From Pseudomonas sp. StFLB209 (GTDB lineage: Bacteria > Pseudomonadota > Gammaproteobacteria > Pseudomonadales > Pseudomonadaceae): 64,000 nucleotides of DNA. The stretch lies in NCBI RefSeq assembly GCF_000829415.1, contig NZ_AP014637.1:5535001-5599000 (forward strand). The letters are read 5' to 3'. This document shows positions 8,921 to 17,810 of the stretch, one piece after another. The position numbers were made by a program, and so were the translations under genes. Below the pieces are notes generated by a model. It saw only the letters and a list, made by a program, of their open reading frames with translations. It was not told where the DNA came from and made no database searches. Positions within the stretch are counted from its first letter, which is position 1. Every line of letters begins with the position of its first letter.

Positions 8921-9931
8921 TTACAGCCAGGCCTTGATCTGCTGGCTGACCGCTTCGGTGGAAATCCCGTAGCGGTCATGCAGGGTCGGCAAGGCGCCGG
9001 CGTCGAGGAAGGCATCCGGCAAGGCGATCTGGCGGAAGGTCGGCGTCACGCCGTTGCGCAGCAGTACGCTGGCCACTGCCTCGCCCAGGCCGCCGATGAT
9101 CGAATGGTTCTCTGCCGTGACCACCAGGCGCCCCGGTTTGCGGCATTCGGCCAGAATGGTCTGCTCATCCAGTGGCTTGATGGTCGGTACGTGCAGGACC
9201 GCCACGCTGACGCCATCGCCCTGGAGTTTTTCGGCCGCTTCCAGAGCGCGCATGGTCATCAACCCCGAGGCGATCACCAGCACTTCGTTACCGGGGCGGA
9301 TTACCTGGGCTTTGCCAAGCTGGAACTTGTAATCATAGCGGTCCAGCACCAGCGGCACATTGCCGCGCAGCAAGCGCATGTACACCGGCCCCTGATGCTC
9401 AGCGATGGCCACGGTGGCCTGTTCGATTTCCAGCGCATCGCAGGGGTCGACAATGGTCAGGTTGGGCATCGCACGAAAGATCGCCAGGTCGTCGGTGGCC
9501 TGGTGGCTGGGGCCGTAGCCGGTGGTCAGGCCCGGCAGGCCGCAGACGATCTTGACGTTGAGGTTCTCTTCGGCAATCGCCATGCAGATGAAGTCATAGG
9601 CGCGCCGCGAAGCGAACACCGCATAAGTGGTAGCGAACGGCACGCAGCCTTCGCGAGCCATACCGGCAGCGGCGCTCATCAGCAGTTGCTCGGCCATGCC
9701 CATCTGATAGAAGCGCTCCGGGAACGCCTTGGCGAAGATGTGCAGGTCGGTGTACTTGGACAAATCGGCGCTCAGGCCGACGATCTCCGGACGCTGGGCC
9801 GCCAGTGCTGCCAGCGCGTGACCAAAGGGTGCCGGGCGGGTCGGCTGACCTTCGGCGGCAATCGAGGCGATCATCGCGGAGGTGGTCAGGCGTTTCTTGC
9901 CGGTCTCGGTGGTGTTCTTGACGGTACTCAT
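8921..9931 (-). CDS. Transketolase, C-terminal subunit (split type)
   Basis: 336 residues from the ATG at 9931, with GGGAG 7 bases upstream. It carries the pyrimidine-binding half and C-terminal domain of transketolase: DLSKYTDLHIFAKAFPERFYQMGMAEQ (includes the catalytic-type Glu), FATTYAVFASRRAYDFI, GPSHQATDDLAIFRAMPNL and the C-terminal VVTAENHSIIGGLGEAVA. The start overlaps the stop of the N-terminal subunit gene (ATGA), the normal coupling of two-subunit transketolases. With the N-subunit it moves two-carbon ketol units using thiamine diphosphate. Confidence 0.93.
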   Translation of the reverse strand: MSTVKNTTETGKKRLTTSAMIASIAAEGQPTRPAPFGHALAALAAQRPEIVGLSADLSKYTDLHIFAKAFPERFYQMGMAEQLLMSAAAGMAREGCVPFATTYAVFASRRAYDFICMAIAEENLNVKIVCGLPGLTTGYGPSHQATDDLAIFRAMPNLTIVDPCDALEIEQATVAIAEHQGPVYMRLLRGNVPLVLDRYDYKFQLGKAQVIRPGNEVLVIASGLMTMRALEAAEKLQGDGVSVAVLHVPTIKPLDEQTILAECRKPGRLVVTAENHSIIGGLGEAVASVLLRNGVTPTFRQIALPDAFLDAGALPTLHDRYGISTEAVSQQIKAWL

Positions 9932-10776
9932 ACGTTGCTCCCGGCGTCCAGATTCTGCAGTGCAATATCCCATTCGTGTTCATCGACCCGGATGAAATGG
10001 GTCTTCTCGCGGCTTTCCAGAAACGGCACGCCCTTGCCCATCCGGGTGTCACAAATGATCACCCGTGGCTGCGCACCAGGGTGCTGGCGGGCGGCATCGA
10101 ACGCCTGGACCAGCGCGTCGAGGTCGTTGCCATCGACGCGCTGGGTGAACCAGCCGAATGCCTGCCAACGGTCGACAATAGGCTCAAAGGCCAGCACTTC
10201 ACTGGAGTGGCCGTCGGCCTGCTGGTTATTGACGTCGACGATGGCGATCAGGTTGTCGAGTTTCCAGTGCGAGGCGGACATCACCGCTTCCCAGGTCGAA
10301 CCCTCGTTGAGTTCGCCGTCCGACAGCAGGTTGTAGACGAACGACGCACTGTTCTTGCGTTTCAGCCCCAGGCAGGCACCCACCGCGATGCCCAGGCCAT
10401 GGCCCAGCGAGCCGCCGGTGATCTCCATGCCCGGCGTGTAGGCGGCCATGCCCGACATCGGCAGCCGGCTGTCGTCGGCGCCGTAGGTTTCCAGCTCGTC
10501 CAGCGGGATGATTTGCGCCTCGATCAATGCCGCATACAGGGCAATCGCGTAATGACCGATGGACAGGTAGAAGCGGTCGCGGCCTTCCCACTCCGGCTCG
10601 GCCGGGCGCAGGTTCATGGCGTGGAAGTAGGCCACGGCCAGCAGGTCGGCGGCGCCAAGGGCCTGGCCGACATAGCCCTGACCCTGGACCTGACCCATGC
10701 GCAGGGCATGGCGGCGAATATTGTGGGCACGTTCGCCCAGGCTTGTAGCAGGTGCGGATGACAGGTTAGCGCTCAT
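9928..10776 (-). CDS. Transketolase, N-terminal subunit (split type)
   Basis: 282 residues carrying the thiamine diphosphate pyrophosphate-binding half. It shows MEITGGSLGHGLGIAVGACL, then the GDG-like SDGELNEGSTWEAVMSASHWKLDNLIAIVDVNNQQADG motif for Mg and diphosphate, and a C-terminal VIICDTRMGKGVPFLE. A housekeeping transketolase is a single chain of about 660 residues. A split pair sitting with an SDR and an MFS transporter points to a dedicated catabolic enzyme. It is cotranscribed with the C-subunit (overlap) and with the upstream MFS gene (16-bp gap). Confidence 0.93.
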   Translation of the reverse strand: MSANLSSAPATSLGERAHNIRRHALRMGQVQGQGYVGQALGAADLLAVAYFHAMNLRPAEPEWEGRDRFYLSIGHYAIALYAALIEAQIIPLDELETYGADDSRLPMSGMAAYTPGMEITGGSLGHGLGIAVGACLGLKRKNSASFVYNLLSDGELNEGSTWEAVMSASHWKLDNLIAIVDVNNQQADGHSSEVLAFEPIVDRWQAFGWFTQRVDGNDLDALVQAFDAARQHPGAQPRVIICDTRMGKGVPFLESREKTHFIRVDEHEWDIALQNLDAGSNV

Positions 10777-10792
10777 TGCGTAACTCCTTGAA

Positions 10793-12091
10793 TCAACGAT
10801 TGACCAGTGCGGCAGGCACTCGCAGCACCAGGGTGGCGCCGAACAGCAGCACCCCGGTGATCAGGTACATGCCCAGCGCACTGGAGCCGGTATTGGTGGT
10901 GATCCAGCCGATCAGGTAAGGCGAGCAGAAACCGGCCAGGTTGGCGAAGCTGTTCACCGCGGCGATACCGGCCGCAGCCGAGACCCCGCCGAGTAAGGTG
11001 GTGGGCAGCATCCAGAACAGTGACGAGGCCGAGAGAATGCCGGCGGCGGCCAGGCACAGGCTCATGACCGAGAGCAGCAGGTTGCCGCCCAGCACCGCTG
11101 CCAGGCTCAGGCCCATGGCGCCAAGGATCATCGGAATCACCAGGTGCCAGCGGCGTTCCTGATGCTTGTCGCCGCTGCGCCCGGCCAGCAGCATGGCGAC
11201 GATGGCGCACAGGTATGGCAGGCTGGTCATCATGCCGATGTGCAGCGGGTCGGAGAGCCCGGCGTTGCGGATCAGGGTTGGCAGCCAGAAAGTGATCGCG
11301 TACTGACCCATGACCACGCAGAAGTAGATCCCGGCCAGCAGCCACAGGCGCCGGTCACGAATGAACTCGCCCACGGAGGCATGAGTAACCTTCTGCCGGT
11401 TGTCCTCTTCCAGTTCCTTTTGCACCAGCTCCTTTTCCTCGGCAGTCAACCAGGTGGCCTGATGGACACCGTCCTTGAGGTAACCGAGCACCATCAGGCC
11501 AACCACCACGGTGGGAATCGCCTCGATGACAAACATCCACTGCCAGCCGGCCCAGCCATGCACACCAGCGAAGGCGTTCATGATCCAGCCCGACAGCGGC
11601 CCGCCGATCATCCCAGACAACGGAATGGCAACAAACCACAGCACGGTCATCTTGGCCCGGCGGTAGGACGGGAACCAATAGGTGAGGTACAGCAGCAGAC
11701 CCGGTGCCAGCCCCGCTTCGGCAACCCCGAGCAGAAAGCGCAGCACGTAGAACTGCCAGGCGGTTTCAACGAAGGCGAACAGGCCGGAGATGATGCCCCA
11801 GGTAATCATGATCCGGGCGATCCACACCCGCGCACCGACCCGGTGCAGAATCATGTTGCTAGGCACTTCACAGAGGAAATAGCCGATGAAAAACATGCCC
11901 GCGCCCAGGCCGTAAACGGCCTCGCTAAGGGCCAGGTCGTTCATCATCTGCAGTTTGGCAAAACCGACATTGACCCGGTCCAGGTAGGCACACAGGTAGC
12001 AGAGCATCAGAAACGGCATCAACCGCCACGCGGTCTTGCGATAAGCATTGGCGCGTACGTTGGACGCCGCTTCCAGTGACAGGGTAGTCAT
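10793..12091 (-). CDS. MFS transporter, anion:cation symporter type
   Basis: 432 residues with about 12 predicted membrane helices. The N-terminal AWRLMPFLMLCYLCAYLDRVNVGFAKLQM block and the ARIMITWGIISG stretch are characteristic of the ACS group (tartrate, glucarate, phthalate and similar organic anions). A long hydrophilic loop (LTAEEKELVQKELEEDN) lies between helices 6 and 7, as usual. Its place between the SDR and the transketolase genes suggests it imports the substrate of that pathway. The substrate itself is not predictable. Confidence 0.9.
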   Translation of the reverse strand: MTTLSLEAASNVRANAYRKTAWRLMPFLMLCYLCAYLDRVNVGFAKLQMMNDLALSEAVYGLGAGMFFIGYFLCEVPSNMILHRVGARVWIARIMITWGIISGLFAFVETAWQFYVLRFLLGVAEAGLAPGLLLYLTYWFPSYRRAKMTVLWFVAIPLSGMIGGPLSGWIMNAFAGVHGWAGWQWMFVIEAIPTVVVGLMVLGYLKDGVHQATWLTAEEKELVQKELEEDNRQKVTHASVGEFIRDRRLWLLAGIYFCVVMGQYAITFWLPTLIRNAGLSDPLHIGMMTSLPYLCAIVAMLLAGRSGDKHQERRWHLVIPMILGAMGLSLAAVLGGNLLLSVMSLCLAAAGILSASSLFWMLPTTLLGGVSAAAGIAAVNSFANLAGFCSPYLIGWITTNTGSSALGMYLITGVLLFGATLVLRVPAALVNR

Positions 12092-12192
12092 GATGGTCTT
12101 CTCTTTATTGTTATGACCGCCCTACTGTGTACAGATCAGGTGACAAGGATTGCTCGTCGCCACACTCTGTACGGCAGGGCTGAATATTCATG

Positions 12193-12210
12193 GCGGGCCG
12201 CCAGGCCCGC
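12193..12210 (-). terminator. GC-rich hairpin after the SDR gene
   Basis: Arms GCGGGCC and GGCCCGC around GCCA, 9 bases past the SDR stop codon. There is no T-run, so it may be an attenuator or RNA-stabilising stem between the SDR and MFS genes rather than a full terminator. Confidence 0.4.
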
Positions 12211-12218
12211 TGCGCTCA

Positions 12219-12968
12219 TCAATGAATCAGCATGCCACCGTTAACGTCCAGAGTGATGCCGGTCAGGTAAGCCGACAGGTCACTGGCCAGAAACAGCGCG
12301 GCATTACCGACATCTTGCGCTTGGCCCAGACGGCCCAGCGGAATGCCGTCGATTATCGCGTGGCGGCGTTCATCCTGCATCAGGCCGCCGGTGATGTCGG
12401 TCTGGATCAGGCCGGGGGCGATGGAGTTGACTCGCACATTGTCCGGTCCCAGTTCGCGGGCCATGGCGCGGGCCAGGCCCAGTACGCCGGCCTTGGCAGC
12501 ACTGTAGTGCGGGCCGCCAAAGATGCCACCACCGCGCTGGGCAGATACCGACGACATACACACGATGCTGCCGGACTTCTGCTCACGCATGGCCGGAATC
12601 ACCGCTTGCGACATTAACAGTGTGCCGCGCAGGCTGACATCCAGCACTTTGTCGTAATCGCTGTGACCAATGTCGAGGGTTTTCAGGGGTTGGGTGATGC
12701 CGGCGTTGTTGACCAGCACATCGATGCGCCCGAAGCGTTCGAGCACAGTGGCTACGGCAGCGTTGACCTGGGCTTTATCGGCAACGTTGGCGGCCAGACC
12801 CAGATGGCCTTCGCCTAGGGCGGCAGCGGCGTCGCGAGCGGCAGACTCGTCAAGGTCAAGGATGACCACCCGGGCACCTTGACGCGCAAAAATTTCAGCA
12901 GTGGCCCGGCCAATACCGCGTGCCGAAGCGGCGCCAGTGATGATTGCAATCTTGTCTTGCAGCAGCAT
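12219..12968 (-). CDS. SDR family oxidoreductase
   Basis: A 249-residue classical short-chain dehydrogenase. The Rossmann motif is TGAASARGIGRA (residues about 10-21), followed by LVNNAGI, a catalytic Ser in CMSSVSAQ and the YSAAK motif. NAD(P)-dependent oxidoreduction of a sugar, polyol or hydroxy acid is likely. It is the promoter-proximal gene of the SDR-MFS-transketolase unit and is divergent from a LysR regulator 308 bp away. That placement makes it the probable first catabolic step. Confidence 0.92.
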   Translation of the reverse strand: MLLQDKIAIITGAASARGIGRATAEIFARQGARVVILDLDESAARDAAAALGEGHLGLAANVADKAQVNAAVATVLERFGRIDVLVNNAGITQPLKTLDIGHSDYDKVLDVSLRGTLLMSQAVIPAMREQKSGSIVCMSSVSAQRGGGIFGGPHYSAAKAGVLGLARAMARELGPDNVRVNSIAPGLIQTDITGGLMQDERRHAIIDGIPLGRLGQAQDVGNAALFLASDLSAYLTGITLDVNGGMLIH

Positions 12969-13061
12969 GGGGCGTTCTCCCGTTTGTTTTTATGAACTCG
13001 ATTTGCAATAAATCGTGGACACAGCTTGTGCCCCACCCTGCGCCTGAGCAATAACGTGAAA

Positions 13062-13090
13062 TTCAGCAAGTGCTGAAAAAAATTCAGCAC
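13062..13090. promoter_or_regulatory. Candidate operator of overlapping palindromes for the LysR regulator at 13277
   Basis: Three half-sites follow one another: TTCAGCA, TGCTGAA and TTCAGCA. They form two perfect palindromes that share the middle half-site, one with a 2-bp spacer (13062-13077) and one with 8-bp arms and an A5 spacer (13070-13090). The site is 94-122 bp upstream of the SDR start, in the intergenic region shared with the regulator gene. Binding by that regulator is inferred from position and symmetry. Confidence 0.6.
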
Positions 13091-13126
13091 TCAGAACCAA
13101 CATCACCGATATTTTGCCGTACCCCT

Positions 13127-13149
13127 GTGGGAGCGAGCTCGCTCGCGAA
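13127..13149. repeat. REP-like palindrome GTGGGAGCGAGCTCGCTCGCGAA
   Basis: A common Pseudomonas intergenic palindrome centred on GAGCTC, between the operator and the LysR start. A related unit occurs near 57866. Confidence 0.7.
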
Positions 13150-13276
13150 AGGGCCAGTGAAGCTGCACATCTGCTGTGAATGTGCCGTCTTCGCGACCAG
13201 GACGGATGGCTGCCCTGTCGCTCCCACCTCACTGGACATAACACCCGATTACTACTGATTACTGGAAAATCCACCC

Positions 13277-14194
13277 ATGCCCACCCCCACCGATGCCTCT
13301 CTAAACCTGCCGCCGCTCAAGGCCATCCAGGCCTTCGAGCAGACCGCCCGCTTCGGTAACGTGGCACGCGCCGCCGAGCAGTTGAACCTCACCCCCTCGG
13401 CGGTCAGCCATCAGTTGGCCAAGCTCGAAGCCATGATCGGTCGCCAGCTGTTCCTGCGTAACGCCCGTGGCGTGACCCTGACGCCAGTGGGTGAGCAATA
13501 CCTGGCTGATGTCTCTGGCATTCTGCACAGTTTTGCCGTGGCCACCGAACGCGCCAGCAGCGATGTCAGCCTCGATTGCCTGCGCCTGCACGCATCGCCG
13601 AGTTTCGGATTTCTGTGGTTGATGCCGCGCATCGAGCAGTTTCGCCAGAGCCACCCGGATATCCAGATCAACCTGTCGTGCTCGTACGAGTCGCTGCATT
13701 TCAGCCGCGACAAGATCGACGTGGATATCCGCCATGGCCAGCCCAACTGGCCGACGCTGGAAGTGCGCAGCGTACCCAACGAGCATCTGGCAGTGATGGC
13801 CTCACCGGCACTGCTGGCGAAGAGCCCGGTGTCTAGCCCAGAGGACTTACTGCACCGCCCGCTGGTGTTGTCTGAAGCCACTCTGGTTAACTGGCCACAG
13901 TGGTTTGCCCAGCACGGCCTGTCACGGCCCGACAGCCCCTACCCGCTGAGTTTCGACCGCTCGTATATGGCCCTCGAAGCGGCGCGCCTGGGGCTGGGTT
14001 TTGCGCTGGAAAGCACCCTGCTGGCCAGAGAATTCCTGAGCCGCGGCGAGCTGCTGGTGATCGCGCCCGAACGCCTGAGCGTGCCGGTCAGCGCCCACCA
14101 CCTGGTGTTTCCCAAGGCGCATGCCGGTTTTCCAAGAGTGCGGCGCTTCTTGCAGTGGATGCAGCAGGAGCTGGGGCGGGATTTCAGCTACTGA
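13277..14194 (+). CDS. LysR-type regulator, GcvA-like
   Basis: 305 residues. The N-terminal winged helix-turn-helix reads LPPLKAIQAFEQTARFGNVARAAEQLNLTPSAVSHQLAKLE, which is the GcvA/AmpR-like version. An effector-binding domain follows, with LDCLRLHASPSFGFLWLMPRI and DVDIRHGQPNWPTLE. It is divergent from the SDR-MFS-transketolase operon and is its most likely regulator. The last 11 bp overlap the convergent PAP2 gene. Confidence 0.9.
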   Translation: MPTPTDASLNLPPLKAIQAFEQTARFGNVARAAEQLNLTPSAVSHQLAKLEAMIGRQLFLRNARGVTLTPVGEQYLADVSGILHSFAVATERASSDVSLDCLRLHASPSFGFLWLMPRIEQFRQSHPDIQINLSCSYESLHFSRDKIDVDIRHGQPNWPTLEVRSVPNEHLAVMASPALLAKSPVSSPEDLLHRPLVLSEATLVNWPQWFAQHGLSRPDSPYPLSFDRSYMALEAARLGLGFALESTLLAREFLSRGELLVIAPERLSVPVSAHHLVFPKAHAGFPRVRRFLQWMQQELGRDFSY

Positions 14195-14918
14195 GGGCGG
14201 TGCCTGCACGGGCAACGGTGCGCTGTGGGCGATACAGCAACCAGCGATAACAACCCAGACAAATCAGCCAGTCGATCAGCAGGGTCCACAGGTTGTGCGA
14301 CAGAAAATGCGCGCCCTGCATCATCCGCCCCAAAGAGAACAGCGCCCCCAGTGCGATGGCGAACACCAGCGCGACCCGGGCGGCACCAGGTTTGCGGTCG
14401 CGCAACGCGAAAAACAGCGCCAGCAGCGAGAAGCCGGTGGCCGCGTGCCCGCCCGGCCAGCACAGTCCCGGTTTGAGACTCGGCGCGCGGTGGCTGAGCA
14501 GTGGCGTATGGGTCTCGACGCCGCCAAAATCACTCAGGCTCCAGGGGCATTGCACCTGGGTCAGGTTCTTCAAGGGCGTGATCACTGCGGTAGACAAGCC
14601 CATCGCCAGGACGATGTAACCCAGGGTCCGGCGCCAGGGTCGCAGCGCCGCCACCTTCCAGCTCAGCGCGAAGGCCACGGCAAAACCGAGTGCCATTGCA
14701 ATCACCAACTGCTTGGCGCGATCATGCAGAATCGTTTCCAGCCAATAACTGTGTGCACCGATGAAACCCTCGCCGGGGATATAAAACAATCGGGCCAGAA
14801 AGTAATCCAGCGCAGTGGGATCGAAAATCAATAACAACAACATTAACCCGATTGGCAAACCCATTGCCAAGCGAAAGTTGAAAGGACGTGATACCGGGAC
14901 CGTTAATACATCGGCCAT
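14184..14918 (-). CDS. PAP2-family membrane phosphatase
   Basis: 244 residues with about six membrane helices. The PAP2 acid-phosphatase motifs are present: KNLTQVQCPW (K-x6-RP-like region), the central PGGHAATGFSLL (PSGH-like, His) and the final SLGRMMQGAHFLSHN (SR-x5-H-like). Such proteins remove phosphate from undecaprenyl-PP, lipid A or other lipids at the periplasmic face. The neighbouring regulator and EptA-like transferase fit a role in lipid A or envelope phosphate chemistry. It is divergently transcribed from the response regulator. Confidence 0.87.
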   Translation of the reverse strand: MADVLTVPVSRPFNFRLAMGLPIGLMLLLLIFDPTALDYFLARLFYIPGEGFIGAHSYWLETILHDRAKQLVIAMALGFAVAFALSWKVAALRPWRRTLGYIVLAMGLSTAVITPLKNLTQVQCPWSLSDFGGVETHTPLLSHRAPSLKPGLCWPGGHAATGFSLLALFFALRDRKPGAARVALVFAIALGALFSLGRMMQGAHFLSHNLWTLLIDWLICLGCYRWLLYRPQRTVARAGTALSS

Positions 14919-15173
14919 GAAAGATGCTCCGCAATGAGGCCTGCCAGGAAAGCCGCGAAGTTATACCCTGAGCGGTACGCTGCCGGTGAAGAAAATGTCA
15001 TCAGGTTGTCAGTCAGACAGCCTGCCGACAGCAAGCAAGCGGACCGGCAGCGGTTTTGACATTTTTCTCACAAACCGTTGACGCCGTGCAGACCGATTGT
15101 CGTCTAGTCTTCTCCCTGCCAACTTCCGAACGATAGCCGTAGCCACGGCAGACTGCGCATAACACAACCGACA

Positions 15174-15860
15174 ATGAAAATATTAGTAATCGAAGATAAC
15201 CGTGATATTCATGACAACCTGGTGGAGTTTCTGCAGCTCAAGGGGCATCAGGTCGAAAGCGCACTAGACGGCCTGAGCGGGCTGCACCTGGCAGCGACCA
15301 AGGCGTTCGATGCGATCATTCTTGACATCATGCTGCCTGGCATCGACGGCAACCGCATCTGCCATAGCCTGCGCCAGCACTCGCGCTCGGATGTCACCAT
15401 CCTGATGCTCAGTGCCCGCGACACGCTGGAAGACCGCCTGGTGGGGTTCTCGGCCGGCGCCGATGATTACGTGACCAAGCCCTTTGCCATGGCCGAAGTG
15501 CTGGCGCGCCTGGAAGCCATCACCGCCCGCCGCCAAGGCACTGGCAACCGGGTCTTGAGCGTGGCCGACCTGACCTACGACCTCGACACCCTGGAGGTGT
15601 CACGCGCCAACGCCGTGCTGAAACTCAACCCGACCCACTTGAAACTGCTGGAGCTACTGATGCGCCGCAGCCCGCATCTGGTCCCGCGCAAAGAGCTGGA
15701 ACTGGCCCTGTGGGGCAACGACACGCCCAAGGGTGGCAGCCTGCGCAGCAACATTCATATTCTGCGCCGCACACTCGATGGCGGGTTCGACACCGAACTG
15801 CTACAGACCGTACACGGCCTGGGTTACAAGCTGTGCGCCGCGTCCGCGCGGGCAAGCTGA
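15174..15860 (+). CDS. OmpR/PhoB-type response regulator
   Basis: 228 residues. The receiver domain has acidic residues EDN, phospho-Asp51 in ILDIMLPG, Ser/Thr at LMLSA and Lys102 in YVTKPF. The C-terminal winged helix (about 130-225) ends LLQTVHGLGYKL. No histidine kinase gene follows; the next gene is the phosphoethanolamine transferase. That arrangement suggests the regulator controls the transferase, as PmrA- and ColR-type regulators do, but with its kinase encoded elsewhere. Confidence 0.92.
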   Translation: MKILVIEDNRDIHDNLVEFLQLKGHQVESALDGLSGLHLAATKAFDAIILDIMLPGIDGNRICHSLRQHSRSDVTILMLSARDTLEDRLVGFSAGADDYVTKPFAMAEVLARLEAITARRQGTGNRVLSVADLTYDLDTLEVSRANAVLKLNPTHLKLLELLMRRSPHLVPRKELELALWGNDTPKGGSLRSNIHILRRTLDGGFDTELLQTVHGLGYKLCAASARAS

Positions 15861-16023
15861 ACAAATGCTTTCTGAGCCGTCGCAAATCGGCCCGGCCCGC
15901 TGAGTTTCATTGGCGGGCTGGCAACAAAGATTCGATACTTTTCTAACCGCCAGCCACACGACGGAGCGCCACGCTTAACGCGTGACGTGCTCTCTTGCCC
16001 ACCCTATTAGTGAAGTAACCCAC

Positions 16024-17646
16024 ATGCCGAACATCAAAGCCGTTCGCCCTGAAGTTGTGACCGTGCTCGCCACTTTTTACTTGTTACTGGCGTTTAACAA
16101 GAGCCTTTGGCAGCATGTTTTCAGTTTGACTGCCGCTGACCATACCGGGTTTATTCTAAGTGTCGCCTTTGCGGCGCTGATCGCGATCACGTTCAATCTT
16201 TTTCTCACCCTGATCGCGTTCAAACGGATCCTTAAACCGGTACTGATCACCCTGTTCATGCTCGGTTCGGGCATTGTTTATTTCATGAACGAGTACGGCA
16301 TCATCTTTGACGCGGCAATGTTCCGCAATGTCGCCGAAACCAACCCGACCGAGGCGTTGGGTCTGCTCTCCGGCAAGCTGTTTCTGTATATCGCTGCGCT
16401 GGGCGTGCTGCCGTCATGGTTACTGTGGAAGACGCCGATCAACTACCGCCGCTGGCCAGCCGAAGTGCTCAGTAAAGCGCTGATCAGTGTCGGCTGCGTG
16501 GCGCTGCTGGGCGGGGTCGCACTGGTCAACTACCAGGGGCTGGCCTCATTGTTTCGCAACCATCACGAGCTGCGCCTGATGGTGGTGCCGAGCAACCTGA
16601 TCGGCGCTGGCTGGAGCTATCTGCATGAGCAGGTCCTCGCCGCTAAAACCACCTTTCGCCCGACCGCCAGCGATGCCCTGCGCGAACCGCCTTCCAGCGC
16701 CCATCCGCGCAAGTCACTGACGGTACTGGTGGTCGGCGAAAGTGCCCGGGCCGAGAACTTCGGGCTGCTCGGCTACACCCGCGACACCACGCCCCGGCTC
16801 AAGGCTGAAGGCGATGTGATTGCGTTCAGTGATGTCTGGTCATGCGGCACCGAGACGGCCGTGTCAGTGCCGTGCATGTTTTCCGACCTGGGCCGCAAGC
16901 GCTACAACGCGGCCACGGCGAAGACCCAGGAAGGCTTGCTGGATGTACTCAAGCGGGTCGGTTACAACGTGATCTGGCGTGACAACCAGGCCGGTTGCAA
17001 AGGCACCTGTGACCGGGTGACCTTCATCGACCTGAGCAATGACAAGGACCCTGGCCTGTGCGCCGACCATGAATGCCGCGACGCCATCCTGCTGCGCGAC
17101 CTGCAGGCCGATATCGACAACCTCAAGACTGACACGGTTGTGGTGCTGCACCAGATGGGCAGCCATGGTCCCGAATACTTCAAACGCTACCCGGCCGAGT
17201 TCGAGAAATTCACCCCGGTGTGCAAAAGCAATGCACTGAACAACTGCTCGCGCGAGAGCATCGTCAACGGTTATGACAACACCTTGCTGTACACCGACCA
17301 TGTGCTGGCCAGCCTGATCGACATTTTGCGCAGCAACCAGGACAAGGTCGACACCGCCATGCTTTACCTGTCGGACCACGGTGAATCACTGGGCGAGTAC
17401 AACCTGTTCCTGCACGGCACGCCCTACATGGTGGCGCCCGAACAGCAGCGGCATATTCCGATGGTGGCATGGTTCTCTGAGGGTTATCGACAGTCGTTCG
17501 GCGTCGATACCGACTGCCTGCAAGCCACGCGCAACCAGCCGCTCAGCCAGGACAACCTGTTTCACTCGATGCTGGGCCTGCTCAACGTAAAAACCAGCGA
17601 CTACAGTCAGCCGCTGGATATGTTTGCCAAGTGCAGACATCGCTGA
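16024..17646 (+). CDS. eptA: Lipid A phosphoethanolamine transferase (EptA-type)
   Basis: 540 residues from the ATG at 16024; an upstream in-frame ATG (15982) lengthens the protein by 14 hydrophilic residues without family support. There are five N-terminal membrane helices (to about residue 170) and then a periplasmic sulfatase-like domain. Catalytic features: Glu239 in VVGESARAENF, nucleophile Thr278 in SCGTETAVSVPCMF, and YLSDHGESLGE for zinc. Paired cysteines (GCKGTC, CADHEC, CKSNALNNC) are typical. The enzyme adds phosphoethanolamine to lipid A and can lower susceptibility to cationic peptides. It lies 163 bp after the response regulator. Confidence 0.93.
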   Translation: MPNIKAVRPEVVTVLATFYLLLAFNKSLWQHVFSLTAADHTGFILSVAFAALIAITFNLFLTLIAFKRILKPVLITLFMLGSGIVYFMNEYGIIFDAAMFRNVAETNPTEALGLLSGKLFLYIAALGVLPSWLLWKTPINYRRWPAEVLSKALISVGCVALLGGVALVNYQGLASLFRNHHELRLMVVPSNLIGAGWSYLHEQVLAAKTTFRPTASDALREPPSSAHPRKSLTVLVVGESARAENFGLLGYTRDTTPRLKAEGDVIAFSDVWSCGTETAVSVPCMFSDLGRKRYNAATAKTQEGLLDVLKRVGYNVIWRDNQAGCKGTCDRVTFIDLSNDKDPGLCADHECRDAILLRDLQADIDNLKTDTVVVLHQMGSHGPEYFKRYPAEFEKFTPVCKSNALNNCSRESIVNGYDNTLLYTDHVLASLIDILRSNQDKVDTAMLYLSDHGESLGEYNLFLHGTPYMVAPEQQRHIPMVAWFSEGYRQSFGVDTDCLQATRNQPLSQDNLFHSMLGLLNVKTSDYSQPLDMFAKCRHR

Positions 17647-17717
17647 ACCCTGCCGGACCGGCCAGGCGGCGATCCGCTTTAGCCGCAATACTGGTCGTTT
17701 AGGCGCTGCATGCCTTT

Positions 17718-17743
17718 GTGGGAGCTACCTTGGTAGCTCCCAC
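17718..17743. repeat. Perfect palindrome GTGGGAGCTACC / GGTAGCTCCCAC
   Basis: 12-bp perfect arms with a TT loop between the convergent eptA and catA genes. A GGCGGCGATCCGCTTTAGCCGC repeat unit lies just before it (about 17667-17687). Such REP hairpins often serve as transcript ends; there is no T-run. Confidence 0.7.
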
Positions 17744-17810
17744 CGGACCGCGTTGGCCTTGACCGGTCGGCATGACGCCTACGGGATATCCATTAAAAAT
17801 CAATAGATTG

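Noticed and set aside
8735..10336. 533-codon + strand open frame
   Set aside because: Shadow of the transketolase genes on the minus strand. The real genes have conserved motifs and coupled starts.
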